Positions 26,488-34,460 of a stretch of 64,000 nucleotides of DNA are shown piece by piece. Within the stretch, counting starts at the first letter, position 1. The number at the start of each line of letters is the position of its first letter. Both the position numbers and the translations under genes were made by a program. The notes beneath the pieces are model-generated. The model had not been told where the DNA came from and did no database searches. It saw only the letters and a program-made list of their open reading frames with translations. Origin of the DNA: JAFLCL01 sp039809495 (GTDB lineage Bacteria; Myxococcota_A; Polyangia; Polyangiales; Sandaracinaceae). The stretch spans positions 62,001 to 126,000 of the forward strand of contig JBDHVC010000005.1 in the NCBI GenBank assembly GCA_039809495.1, read 5' to 3'.

Positions 26488-26721
26488 GCGTGGGAGGCTC
26501 GCGCATCCGCGCCTCGGAGCGCAACGACCTCGAGCGGGGCGCACGCCTTTCGCGTGGCCCTTCGCACAGCCCGCCGCGGCGCGCTGGGACCGCACACACG
26601 CGCGAGGCCGCGCCCCTCGACGAGCGCGGCCTCTCACCCCCGCGCAGCGCGAGCGGCGGCTCGATCAACGTTGCTCGATCAACGTTGCTCGATCAGCGGC
26701 GGATCGATCGACGTTGCTCGA
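26488..26721. other. Intergenic region containing short tandem repeats
   Basis: The 234 bp between the FAD oxidase start and the lpd stop (both minus strand) show no gene. The distal part carries the GATC-rich tandem repeats listed separately. No clear promoter for the FAD oxidase gene was found, although one must lie here if it is not transcribed with lpd. Confidence 0.4.
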
Positions 26722-26730
26722 TCAGCGGTT
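26659..26730. repeat. 14-bp GATC-containing tandem repeats at the 3' end of lpd
   Basis: GCTCGATCAACGTT occurs twice back to back (26659-26672, 26673-26686). Variants follow at 26687-26700 and 26716-26730 (GCTCGATCAGCGG), with a GATCGATCGACGTT spacer between them. The last unit overlaps the lpd stop codon (26722-26724). Units can pair with neighbours through the CGATCG and AACGTT palindromes. May act in termination or be a protein-binding array. Confidence 0.7.
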
Positions 26731-28134
26731 TCCGATGTGGATCGCCTCGCCGAGCGCGTGCTTGAAGCTCTCCATCATCGCCTCGCCGAGCGTCGGGTGC
26801 GGGTGGATGGTGAGCGCGACGTCCTCGGCGTAGGCGCACATCTCGAGCGCCAGCGCGGCCTCGCTGATGAGGTCGGAGGCCTCCGGGCCGACGATGCCGA
26901 CGCCGAGGACCTCGTGCGTCTCGGCGTCGATGATCGACTTGATGAAGCCGTCGGTCTGGCTCACGGCCATGGCGCGGCCCGACGCGGCGAAGGGGAACTT
27001 GCCGATCCGCACCTTCTTGCCCTGCGCCGCGGCCTCCTTCTCGGAGAGGCCGACCGTCGCGATCTCGGGCTCGGTGAAGATCGCGGCCGGCATGCCGCGC
27101 CAGTCGCGCACGGACTTGTGCCCCGCGATGACCTCCGCCGCGATCTCGCCCTCCTTGCTCGCCTTGTGCGCGAGGTAGCCGCCGCCGATGACGTCGCCGA
27201 TCGCGTAGATGCCCGGCACGTTCGCCTTGAACTGGTCGTCGGTGACGATGTGGCCGCGCGGATCGAGCGCGACGCCCAGCGCCTCGAGGCCGAGGTCCTT
27301 CGAGTTCGGCTTGAAGCCGATCGAGACGAGCACGCGCTCGGCCACGATCTCGCGGACCTTGCCGTCCGGCCCCTCGAGGACGACCTTGGCCTTCTCGCCC
27401 TGGCGCTCGACCTTCTGCGCCTTGTGCTTGAGCAGCACCTCGCCGCCCGCCTTCGTGAAGGTGCGCTCGACGACCTTCACGAGGTCGAGATCGGTCGCGC
27501 CGAGGAGCTGGTCCGCGAGCTCGACGACGATCACCTTCGCGCCGAGCTTCTGGTAGACCATCCCGAGCTCCATCCCGATCACGCCGCCGCCGATGATGAC
27601 CATCGTGCCCTCGGCGCTCGTGAGCGAGACGGCCTCCTTCGCGGTGATGACGACCTCGCCGTCGAGCGGGATCGTCGGGATGCGGATCACCTCGGCGCCC
27701 GTCGCGACGATGATGCCCTTCTTCGCCTCGAAGACCTCCTTCGAGCCGTCGGGCGCCGTCACCTCGACCGAGCGGTTCGAGAGGAGCTTCGCCTTGCCCT
27801 TCACGATCGCGCCGCCCGAGCCCTTGACCAGCGAGGAGACGCCGCCGGTGAGCTTCTTGACGATGCCGTTCTTCCACGCCTGCATCTTCACGAGATCGAC
27901 GCTCACGCCGCTCACCGTGATGCCCATCGCGGAGGCCTTGTGCGCCTTCTCGACGAAGCCCGAGGCCGCGATGAGCGCCTTCGACGGGATGCAGCCCCAG
28001 TTGAGGCAGACGCCGCCCATCTCCTCCTTCTCGACGCAGAGGGTCGAGAGGCCGAGCTGGCCAGCTCGAATCGAGGCCACGTACCCGCCGGGGCCGCCGC
28101 CGATCACGATCACGTCGTAGCTCTTGTTCGCCAT
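26722..28134 (-). CDS. lpdA: Dihydrolipoyl dehydrogenase (E3)
   Basis: A 470-residue flavoenzyme that reoxidises lipoyl groups of 2-oxoacid dehydrogenase complexes using NAD+. The N-terminal FAD motif is GGGPGGYVASIRAG. The redox disulfide is Cys43/Cys48 in GGVCLNWGCIPSK. The NAD-binding part has IIGGGVIGMELG, the second FAD stretch YAIGDVIGGGYLAHKAS, and the C-terminal HPHPTLGE carries the catalytic His-Glu pair. It lies 81 bp downstream of the E1 alpha gene on the same strand, so they are probably one operon. An AGAAGAGGAC site precedes the ATG. Confidence 0.97.
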   Translation of the reverse strand: MANKSYDVIVIGGGPGGYVASIRAGQLGLSTLCVEKEEMGGVCLNWGCIPSKALIAASGFVEKAHKASAMGITVSGVSVDLVKMQAWKNGIVKKLTGGVSSLVKGSGGAIVKGKAKLLSNRSVEVTAPDGSKEVFEAKKGIIVATGAEVIRIPTIPLDGEVVITAKEAVSLTSAEGTMVIIGGGVIGMELGMVYQKLGAKVIVVELADQLLGATDLDLVKVVERTFTKAGGEVLLKHKAQKVERQGEKAKVVLEGPDGKVREIVAERVLVSIGFKPNSKDLGLEALGVALDPRGHIVTDDQFKANVPGIYAIGDVIGGGYLAHKASKEGEIAAEVIAGHKSVRDWRGMPAAIFTEPEIATVGLSEKEAAAQGKKVRIGKFPFAASGRAMAVSQTDGFIKSIIDAETHEVLGVGIVGPEASDLISEAALALEMCAYAEDVALTIHPHPTLGEAMMESFKHALGEAIHIGNR

Positions 28135-28215
28135 GTCCTCTTCTCGCTTTGGATCCCGCCGCGCGCGGCGGCGTCGCCTCGTGTCACGAACGCTCCGCGC
28201 GCGGATCGACGCGCG

Positions 28216-29340
28216 TCAGTGGCTCCCCTCGTGGCCGATCGTGGCCGGCGCGAGCGCGAGGAGCGCCGCGCGCTGCTCCGCGAGGTGCCACGGGAGCGCC
28301 CCCGCGTACACGTCGTCGAAGAGCGTCTCGCGCGCGGGCGGAGGGAGCGCCTCGATCGCGCCGATCGCGGCGTCGAATTCCGCCTCGAGCGCGCCCTCGA
28401 TCGCGGCCCTCTTCACGTCGTCGAGCAGGCCGGCCCGCTCGAGGTAGCGCTCGAAGCGCATGATCGGATCGCGCGCCCTCCACGCCTCGACCTCCTCGCT
28501 CGAGCGATAGCGCGTCGGATCGTCGCTCGAGCTGTGCGGCCCGATGCGGTACGTCACCGACTCGACGAAGCTCGGCCCCTCGCCGCGGCGGGCGCGATCG
28601 ACCGCCTCCTTCACGACGCGGTGGACGGCGAGGACGTCGTTGCCGTCGACGCGCACGCCACGCACGCCGTAGGCGCGCGCCTTGATCGCGAGCGTCCTCG
28701 ACGCGGTCTGCTTCGCGGTCGGCACGCTGATCGACCAGTGGTTGTTCTGGCAGACGAGGACGACGGGCGCCCGATCGATCGCCGCGAACGTCATCGCCGT
28801 GTGGAAGTCCGGCTCGCTCGTCGCGCCGTCCCCGAGGAAGCCCACGGTGACGACGTCGTCGCCGCGCCGCTTGGCGGCCATGGCCGCGCCGACGGCCTGC
28901 GGGAGCTGGGGCCCGATGCACGAGCTCCAGCCGACCTGGTTCACCGAGCGGCTCGACTGGTGGCTCGGCATCTGGCGCCCCTTCATCGGGTCGGCCTCGT
29001 TGCCGTAGACCTGCGCGAGCCACTGCTCGAGCGGGAAGCCGCGCGCGAGCAGGATCGAGCTCTCGCGGAGCGCCGGGAAGACCCAGTCGCGCGCCTCGAG
29101 CGCGAAGGCGGTCGCGATGGGCGTCGCCTCCTGGCCCGTGATCGTCCCGAAGAAGCCGATCTTCCCCTGGCGCTGCTTGGCGAGCATGCGCTCGTCGATG
29201 CGGCGGATGCGAAGCATCTCGCGGTACATCGCGACGAGGAGCGCCTCGTCGAGGAAGGGGTCGCGCGACGGGTCGGCCGAGCCGTCGTCGCGCAAGACCT
29301 GGTCGAGGCCGAGATCCTGATCGTCCCGAGCGTGCGTCAT
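28216..29340 (-). CDS. 2-oxoacid dehydrogenase E1 alpha subunit, branched-chain type
   Basis: A 374-residue thiamine-diphosphate enzyme subunit. It has the ThDP motif GDGATSEPDFHTAM followed by VCQNNHWSISVP, and YRIGPHSSSDDPTRYRS, a block typical of branched-chain 2-oxoacid dehydrogenase E1 alpha rather than pyruvate dehydrogenase. The partner E1 beta is not next to it, and no E2 gene is in the window; lpd follows directly. It therefore probably works with subunits encoded elsewhere. A TTGATG/TAGGAT promoter lies just 8 bp before the ATG, so the mRNA may be leaderless. Confidence 0.88.
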   Translation of the reverse strand: MTHARDDQDLGLDQVLRDDGSADPSRDPFLDEALLVAMYREMLRIRRIDERMLAKQRQGKIGFFGTITGQEATPIATAFALEARDWVFPALRESSILLARGFPLEQWLAQVYGNEADPMKGRQMPSHQSSRSVNQVGWSSCIGPQLPQAVGAAMAAKRRGDDVVTVGFLGDGATSEPDFHTAMTFAAIDRAPVVLVCQNNHWSISVPTAKQTASRTLAIKARAYGVRGVRVDGNDVLAVHRVVKEAVDRARRGEGPSFVESVTYRIGPHSSSDDPTRYRSSEEVEAWRARDPIMRFERYLERAGLLDDVKRAAIEGALEAEFDAAIGAIEALPPPARETLFDDVYAGALPWHLAEQRAALLALAPATIGHEGSH

Positions 29341-29348
29341 CGCCGCGC

Positions 29349-29376
29349 ATCCTACCCGTCGCTAGGGCCGCATCAA
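29349..29376 (-). promoter_or_regulatory. Sigma70-type promoter of the E1 alpha-lpd operon, leaderless
   Basis: TTGATG (complement of 29371-29376) and TAGGAT (complement of 29349-29354) are 16 bp apart. The -10 box ends 8 bp before the ATG at 29340, so transcription should start at or within a base or two of the start codon. Confidence 0.55.
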
Positions 29377-29422
29377 CCGGCGTCTTCGCCGCGGCTCACA
29401 TCGAGGATCCGCCGAGCGGACT

Positions 29423-29551
29423 CACGGCACGAATCAGTTGCCCAGGTTCGTACCGGCCATTCCGCGTCGGAGGGGCTGCCCAGAGCCCCTCGGTCACGCC
29501 CAGAGAGCGCGACCACCCCCGCGCGGCCACGTCGAGCGAGGCGCGCCGTCA
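29423..29551 (+). repeat. Three-hairpin intergenic element, copy B (diverged)
   Basis: Located between the E1 alpha promoter and the stop of the gene at 29549-31213. Hairpin 1 is a 7-of-8 stem around GCACGAAT and GTTCGTAC. Hairpin 2 (29470-29491) is GAGGGGCT/AGCCCCTC, where copies A and C have GGGTC/GACCC: a T-A pair has become G-C, keeping the stem. Hairpin 3 (29492-29514) is an 8-bp stem with one mismatch. The right end again runs into the complement of a TGA stop codon. Confidence 0.65.
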
Positions 29552-31213
29552 CTCGGGCGCGAGCGCGCGCACGGCCCAGGCGGGGCCGCTCACGCTCGCG
29601 ACGCACGCGGGGTCGACCCCGCGGCGCTCGGCCGCGGCTTGGACGAGCGCCGCGCCGAGCGCCGCGCTCCCCCGCGGGACCACGAGCTCGAGGCGCGAGC
29701 GCGCGAAGACCCCCGCGACGAAGGCGAGCCGATCGACGGCCTCCTCCGGGACCTCCTCGCCGCGCGCGAGGGCGCGCGGGAGCGTCAGCGGGAAGCGCAC
29801 GAGCGCGCGAGGCGTGCGCGAGCTCGTGCACCCGAGCGAGGGCTCCGCTGGCGGCGCCTCCGCTCGCGCGATCGTCGCGACGACGGCCGTCGCGAGGGGC
29901 GCGGGATCGGGCGCGGGGCTCGAGACCCGTCCGGCCGCGCGCTCGGCCTCCCACGCTCGGCGAAAAAGCCCCGCGAGCGTCACCCGCGCGCGCGGCGCGA
30001 GCCCCAAGAGCTCGACCTGCTCGCTCAGGCCGACGCGACCGATGCGGCCGAGGCGACCGAGCAGCTCGAGCAGGGGCGGCGCGCCCGCCATCTCCGCGAT
30101 CCGACGCGCGGCCGAGGGGACGTCCCGATCGAGCAGCGCGGCGCCCTCGAGCCACGAGCGCGACCACGCGACGAGGCGCGCTCGCTCTTGGCGCACGATC
30201 GCCCGAGGAGCGACCACGACCCAAGGCGAGAGGCGCGGCGCATCCGCGCTCGAGAACCAGAACACGCGCCCCGCGGGCGGCGGCGCGAGCGCGCGGCCCT
30301 CGCGCTCGATGGCGAGGAAGCTCGCGCGGGCGTCCTCGACGCCGACGGCGCGAACGCGCGCGGGATCGACGCCCATCTCCCTGAGCACGACGAGGAGCGG
30401 GAGCGACGCGCTCGAGCCCGCCGAGGAGGCGAGCGCGATCGACGCGGGCGGCGGATCGGCGCCGAGGGCCTCTGGCGAGGCGTAGAAGAGCGTGTCGCCG
30501 CGCGACCAGCCGGCGACGAGGAAGGCCTCGAGATCGAGCGCCGCGAGCCGCTCGTGGCTCTCGACCCAGCTCCCGAGCGTGAGGATCGCCACGTCCGCTC
30601 CGGACGGCGCGTCGCCGCCCCGCGCGAGGGCCTCCTCGACCGCGTCCACGTCGGCGAGCGCCGCGAACACCGCGTCCGAGCTCTCGGGCGCCGCGGGCGA
30701 GGCGCCGTCCGCGCCCACGACGAGCATCGGCGCCGCGACCTCCCAGCTCGTCGCGACCACGCGGAGCGGCCTCGTCGCGCGATCCTCGGCGGCTCGCCGC
30801 TCGCGCTCGTCGAGGGGGGGCTCGCTCGGTCGTGCCGACGCCGCCGAGGGCACCGTCGAGGGATCGTCCCCCGCCGCGCCCGGGACCGCGGGCGCGAGCG
30901 CGTCCGTCGGGCTCGCCTCGACGGAGCTCGCCTCGACGGAGCTCGCCTCGACGGAGCTCGCCTCGACGGGGTGCGGATCGAGCGGCGCGGATCCCTCGAC
31001 CTCGGGCTCGAGAGCCGCGCGCGGCTCGTCCCGCTCGGGAAGAGGCGCGTCGAGCGCGCTCACCCCCGCGTCGCGCGGCTCGCCCGGCCCGCTCGCCTCG
31101 GTGGCGGGCTCCGGGCGTGGCGGCGCGGTCTCGGCGACGCGTCGATGCGCGACGTAGCCGACGAGGAGCGCCAAGAGCACGCCGATCAGCGCCGAGACGG
31201 CCGAGCGTCGCAT
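29549..31213 (-). CDS. Membrane-anchored protein resembling an ABC-type substrate-binding protein
   Basis: A 554-residue protein. An N-terminal membrane anchor (SALIGVLLALLVGYVAH) is followed by a Pro/Glu/Ala/Ser linker with four copies of VEASS. From about 165 the sequence resembles a nitrate/taurine-type periplasmic binding protein (LRVVATSWEVAAPMLVV, VDAVEEALARGGDAPSGADV, REMGVDPARVRAVGVEDARA). The last 70 residues (SRLELVVPRGSAALGAAL, ERRGVDPACVASV) faintly recall an OmpA-like domain with key residues lost. Both resemblances are weak and inferred. It follows the 31215-31760 gene with only 1 bp between stop and start, so they are co-expressed. ATG 31213 was chosen because it starts the anchor. 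Confidence 0.6.
   Translation of the reverse strand: MRRSAVSALIGVLLALLVGYVAHRRVAETAPPRPEPATEASGPGEPRDAGVSALDAPLPERDEPRAALEPEVEGSAPLDPHPVEASSVEASSVEASSVEASPTDALAPAVPGAAGDDPSTVPSAASARPSEPPLDERERRAAEDRATRPLRVVATSWEVAAPMLVVGADGASPAAPESSDAVFAALADVDAVEEALARGGDAPSGADVAILTLGSWVESHERLAALDLEAFLVAGWSRGDTLFYASPEALGADPPPASIALASSAGSSASLPLLVVLREMGVDPARVRAVGVEDARASFLAIEREGRALAPPPAGRVFWFSSADAPRLSPWVVVAPRAIVRQERARLVAWSRSWLEGAALLDRDVPSAARRIAEMAGAPPLLELLGRLGRIGRVGLSEQVELLGLAPRARVTLAGLFRRAWEAERAAGRVSSPAPDPAPLATAVVATIARAEAPPAEPSLGCTSSRTPRALVRFPLTLPRALARGEEVPEEAVDRLAFVAGVFARSRLELVVPRGSAALGAALVQAAAERRGVDPACVASVSGPAWAVRALAPE
30911..30971. repeat. In-frame 15-bp tandem repeat encoding Val-Glu-Ala-Ser-Ser units
   Basis: Four near-identical copies of CTCGCCTCGACGGAG lie inside the coding region at 29549-31213 and encode the linker just after its membrane anchor. 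Perfect DNA identity between units points to recent expansion. Confidence 0.85.
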
Positions 31214-31214
31214 G

Positions 31215-31760
31215 TCAGCGGGCCCCTTCCGCGTCGGCCGGCTCCGCGGCGCTGGCGCCGCCATCGCGGTCGGCTCCGCGGGCCGCCTCCGCGTCGGCCG
31301 GCTCCGCGAGCGCGTCCCGCTCGACGACGCCTCCCGCGTCCACGGGCGCCTCGGGCGCGCCCGTCAGGAAGTCCGCGACGGCCGCGAGCCCGGGGCCGCC
31401 GGCCCGCTCCGAGAACGTGACGAGCGGGTCGTGCAGCCAGCCCGCGAGCGGGCCGAAGAAGAGCGTCGCGAGCGAGAGCCAGCCGATCGCGAGCACGTCG
31501 ACGACGAGCGCCGGCCGATCGCGGAGCCGCACGGTGAGGAGCCCTGGCAAGAGGACCAAGGCCGCGCCGAGCGCGAGCGCGATCCGCGCGTCCTCGACGA
31601 AGACGCCGAGCCACGCGGCGATCGCCGTCGCCGCGAGGACGAGCCCGAGCGCGATCGCGAGCCCCCGCAGCACGCCGTGGGCGCGCGCCGAGGGAGCGCC
31701 GGGCTGGGCCGCGGCGGCCTTGACCTTGGGTGAGTCCTGGGTTCGCTCGGTGGTCGGCAT
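31215..31760 (-). CDS. Small membrane protein with acidic Ala-rich tail
   Basis: A 181-residue protein with three hydrophobic segments (about 29-51, 57-75 and 84-108; RGLAIALGLVLAATAIAAWLG, ALALGAALVLLPGLLTV and VVDVLAIGWLSLATLFFGPL). The C-terminal 35 residues are a low-complexity tail with two AEPADAE repeats, encoded by a repeated stretch at about 31226-31312. Its stop is separated by 1 bp from the start of the next gene, so the two membrane proteins probably act together. The ATG at 31760 is the first that begins this short reading; the longer frame from 33086 crosses other genes and is rejected. No family recognised. Confidence 0.65.
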   Translation of the reverse strand: MPTTERTQDSPKVKAAAAQPGAPSARAHGVLRGLAIALGLVLAATAIAAWLGVFVEDARIALALGAALVLLPGLLTVRLRDRPALVVDVLAIGWLSLATLFFGPLAGWLHDPLVTFSERAGGPGLAAVADFLTGAPEAPVDAGGVVERDALAEPADAEAARGADRDGGASAAEPADAEGAR

Positions 31761-31925
31761 GGGCCCCGTCGGCCGAGGTGGCGTACCACGCTCACGCCGC
31801 GACGGGAACGAAACGACGAGAGTGACGCGCCGACGCGCGCTCGCGGCGTGAGCCCGTCGAGCCGGCTCGAGCTGCTCCTCGGTCACCTGAGCCAAGCTCG
31901 AGCGGGGCCCCGAGTCGAACGCGCG

Positions 31926-32657
31926 ATGACGGCCCTCTCTTGCGCCACGTCGCCGCGGGGGACGCGCTCGGAGCGCGGGCGGCGAGCCGTCGTGAGCCTC
32001 TGCGTCCTCGCCGCGACGACGCTGGCCGCGCCCGTCGTCTCGAGCGGCCTCGCGCCGCCGCTCACGCCGAGCGAACCCCTCGCGCGCGCCGCAAGGACGC
32101 CGCCCGAGCCCTCGAGCGCGCGGACGGCGATCGCGTGGAGGCCGAGCCCCTCGCTCGCGCTCGCCCCCGATCACCTCGGGGCGAGCGTCCCCGTCCCCCA
32201 CGCACCCGCGCTCTTGGGGTGGGGGAACATCCAGCTCTACGCGCGCCCGCTCGACGACGAGCTCTTCGTGCGGGTCGTCGTCGGCTCGCCCACGCGAGAG
32301 CAGCGCTGGAGCCGCCCCTGCGACGTCGTGCTCCGCATCGACGGGGACACGATCGTCCAGGCCGCCGAGCCCGTCGGGGCCCGCGTCGACGACACCCTCT
32401 TCCACGACGCGCTCCGCTTCGAGCTCCGGATCGACGTCGTGCGGCGGCTCGCGCGGGCGTCCCACGCGGAGAGCTCGTTCTGCGGCGATCGGATCGGGCT
32501 CGGCCCCGAGGATCGCGCGATCTTGCGGCGCTTCGTCGAGGAATTCGACGCGCGCGCGCTCGCGCTCCCGCCCCAGCGCGAGACGCCGGTCGCGCGGATG
32601 CCGACGGATCCCGACGCGATCGTCGACGATCCCGACCTCTTCCTCGAGCCGACTTGA
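31926..32657 (+). CDS. Hypothetical secreted protein
   Basis: A 243-residue protein. A positively charged start is followed by a hydrophobic run (AVVSLCVLAATTLAAPVVSS), consistent with a signal peptide or membrane anchor. The mature part has a WGNIQLYARPLDDELFVRVVV segment and a region around FCGDRIGLGPEDRAILRRFVEEFD. It ends in an acidic DPDAIVDDPDLFLEP tail. It precedes a small lipoprotein gene by 30 bp on the same strand. No family is recognised. ATG 31926 was chosen over GTG 31848 because it places the hydrophobic run nearer the N-terminus. Confidence 0.6.
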   Translation: MTALSCATSPRGTRSERGRRAVVSLCVLAATTLAAPVVSSGLAPPLTPSEPLARAARTPPEPSSARTAIAWRPSPSLALAPDHLGASVPVPHAPALLGWGNIQLYARPLDDELFVRVVVGSPTREQRWSRPCDVVLRIDGDTIVQAAEPVGARVDDTLFHDALRFELRIDVVRRLARASHAESSFCGDRIGLGPEDRAILRRFVEEFDARALALPPQRETPVARMPTDPDAIVDDPDLFLEPT

Positions 32658-32681
32658 GCGAGCGAGCCGCGGCGCTATCAC
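32654..32681 (+). promoter_or_regulatory. Promoter-like site 6 bp before a lipoprotein start
   Basis: TTGAGC at 32654-32659 and TATCAC at 32676-32681 are 16 bp apart. The -10 box ends 6 bp before the ATG at 32688, so the transcript would begin at the start codon itself. No Shine-Dalgarno sequence lies between. Confidence 0.45.
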
Positions 32682-32687
32682 GGCGCG

Positions 32688-33158
32688 ATGCCCTCTCTCC
32701 GCTCGCTCCGCCGCCTCCTCGTCCGAGCGTGCGTGGGCGCAGCGGTCTCGAGCCTCGGCGCACTCGGCTGCGGGGGCTCGCCCGTCGACGCGACCCCCAG
32801 CTCGGCCGCCCGCGCGTTCGTCGAGAGCGCGCAGCGCGACGACGCGCGTGGGAGGGAAGAGGTGTATCGCTTGATGTGCCCCGAGGCCCAGGTCGCGCTC
32901 GCGGAGCTCGCGCGTGGCTCCGCGGCGCTCGGATCGCGGGGGTTCGAGCCCTGGGAGATGCTCGCCGAGGGGCGGGTCGTCGTGCTCAACCCACCGCGCC
33001 GCGCGAGCGCCTACCACGAGCGGAGCGGCGACGGCGAGGCGGATCGGCGGATCGTCGACGTCTTCGACGAGGGCGGCGCCGCCCACCCGCTCACGCTCCT
33101 CCGGGTCGAGGGGAGCTGGTGCGTCAGCGTCGAGATCCCCCCACCCGAGCGCGGGTGA
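32688..33158 (+). CDS. Small lipoprotein, unknown function
   Basis: A 156-residue protein with a lipoprotein signal (LGALGC, Cys28). The mature part carries ATPSSAARAFVESAQRDD, a helix-rich start seen in DUF4878/NTF2-like small lipoproteins, then VYRLMCPEAQVALAELA and a C-terminal LLRVEGSWCVSVEIPPPE strand pair. That layout (short helices, then curved strands ending in a Trp) resembles an NTF2-like fold, but this is inferred. Its stop codon is followed by the TGACAGCGCGCC motif. Confidence 0.68.
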   Translation: MPSLRSLRRLLVRACVGAAVSSLGALGCGGSPVDATPSSAARAFVESAQRDDARGREEVYRLMCPEAQVALAELARGSAALGSRGFEPWEMLAEGRVVVLNPPRRASAYHERSGDGEADRRIVDVFDEGGAAHPLTLLRVEGSWCVSVEIPPPERG

Positions 33159-33253
33159 CAGCGCGCCCCACTCGGCGCGGGTGAGCGTGCGCTCCTCACG
33201 AGGGGCGCACGCGAGGCGGCGAGCGTGCTACGCCTGAGCCCCGAGGTGTTTCG

Positions 33254-34417
33254 ATGACCGACGTCGTGATCGCAGAGGCCGTTCGTTCGGCCGTGGGCCG
33301 TGGCCACAAGGGTTCGCTCGCCGAGCGCCGCCCGGATGAGTTCGCAGCGGAGGTGGTGAAGGGGCTGCTCGCGCGCGTCCCCTCGCTCGACCCGAAGGAC
33401 GTCGAGGACGTCGTGATGGGCTGCGCGATGCCCGAGGGCGAGCAGGGCCTGAACGTCGCGCGCGTCGTCGGCATGCTCGCCGGCCTGCCCGAGACGACGC
33501 CCGCCATGACGATCAACCGCTTCTGCTCGAGCGGCCTGCAGGCCATCGCGATCGCGGCGGGCGAGATCCTGCTCGGCACCTCCGACGTCGTCGTCGCCGG
33601 TGGGCTCGAGTCGATGAGCATGGTGCCGATGACGGGCAACAAGCTCTCGGCCTCCTCGGAGGCGATGGAGAAGGTCGCCGCCGTCTACACGCCGATGGGC
33701 ATCACGGCCGAGAACGTCGTCAAGCGCTTCGGCATCTCGCGCACCGAGCAGGACGAGTTCGCGCTCGGCTCGCAGCAGAAGGCCGCCGCCGCGATCAAGG
33801 AGGGCAAGTTCAAGGACGAGATCGTGACGGTGCACGGCGTCCGCTACGAGGGGCAGAACCGCCACCTCTTCGACTTCACCGTCGACGAGCTCCCGCGCCC
33901 CGACACGACGATGGAGGGCCTCGCCGCGCTCCGCCCCGCGTTCGCGAAGGACGGCTCGGTCACGGCGGGCAACAGCTCGCCCATCTCGGACGGCGCGGCC
34001 GCCGCGCTCGTGATGAGCAAGGCGAAGGCGGAGGCGCTCGGCGTGAAGCCCCTCGGCTACTTCCGGCACTTCGTCTCGGTCGGCGTCGACCCCTCGGTGA
34101 TGGGGATCGGGCCCGTCCCGGCGGTGCGCAAGCTGCTCCACAAGACCGGGCTCAAGATCGATCAGATCGACGTCATCGAGCTGAACGAGGCGTTCGCGTG
34201 CCAGTCGGTCTACTGCGCGAGGGAGCTCGGGCTGCCCAAGGATCGGCTGAACATCAACGGCGGCGCGATCGCCCTCGGCCACCCGCTCGGCTGCACGGGC
34301 GCGAAGCTCGTCGCGACGGCGCTCCACGAGCTCAAGCGCCGCGGCGGCCGCTACGCGATCGTCACGATGTGCATCGGCGGCGGGATGGGCGCGGCGGGCC
34401 TGCTCGAGCGGGCGTGA
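33254..34417 (+). CDS. Acetyl-CoA acyltransferase (thiolase)
   Basis: A 387-residue thiolase. The acyl-accepting Cys is in TINRFCSSGLQAIAIAA (about residue 90). The catalytic His is in NGGAIALGHPLGCTGAK (about 342), and the second Cys is in TMCIGGGMGAAGL (about 372). The ISRTEQDEFALGSQQKA and SPISDGAAAALVMS blocks are typical of FadA/AtoB-type enzymes. It either releases acetyl-CoA in fatty acid beta-oxidation or condenses two acetyl-CoA; the sequence alone does not decide. No FadB partner is adjacent. A CGAGGTG site lies 9-10 bp upstream of the ATG. Confidence 0.95.
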   Translation: MTDVVIAEAVRSAVGRGHKGSLAERRPDEFAAEVVKGLLARVPSLDPKDVEDVVMGCAMPEGEQGLNVARVVGMLAGLPETTPAMTINRFCSSGLQAIAIAAGEILLGTSDVVVAGGLESMSMVPMTGNKLSASSEAMEKVAAVYTPMGITAENVVKRFGISRTEQDEFALGSQQKAAAAIKEGKFKDEIVTVHGVRYEGQNRHLFDFTVDELPRPDTTMEGLAALRPAFAKDGSVTAGNSSPISDGAAAALVMSKAKAEALGVKPLGYFRHFVSVGVDPSVMGIGPVPAVRKLLHKTGLKIDQIDVIELNEAFACQSVYCARELGLPKDRLNINGGAIALGHPLGCTGAKLVATALHELKRRGGRYAIVTMCIGGGMGAAGLLERA

Positions 34418-34448
34418 GCGGCGAGGAGCCTCCGAGGCTCGAGCGACG

Positions 34449-34454
34449 TATCCT
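34449..34454 (+). promoter_or_regulatory. -10-like box (TATCCT) 6 bp before a start codon
   Basis: TATCCT is followed by ACGAGG and then the ATG at 34461. ACGAGG touches the ATG, too close to act as a Shine-Dalgarno site. It fits the leaderless pattern. No -35 match was seen. Confidence 0.35.
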
Positions 34455-34460
34455 ACGAGG

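Noticed and set aside
26659..26730. Possible CRISPR array near lpd
   Set aside because: Repeat units are only 14 bp and lie directly next to each other without unique 25-40 bp spacers; no cas gene is present.
26011..30384. Plus-strand open frame of 1457 residues opposite lpd and E1 alpha
   Set aside because: It crosses several well-supported minus-strand genes and has no recognisable domain; it is a GC-bias shadow.
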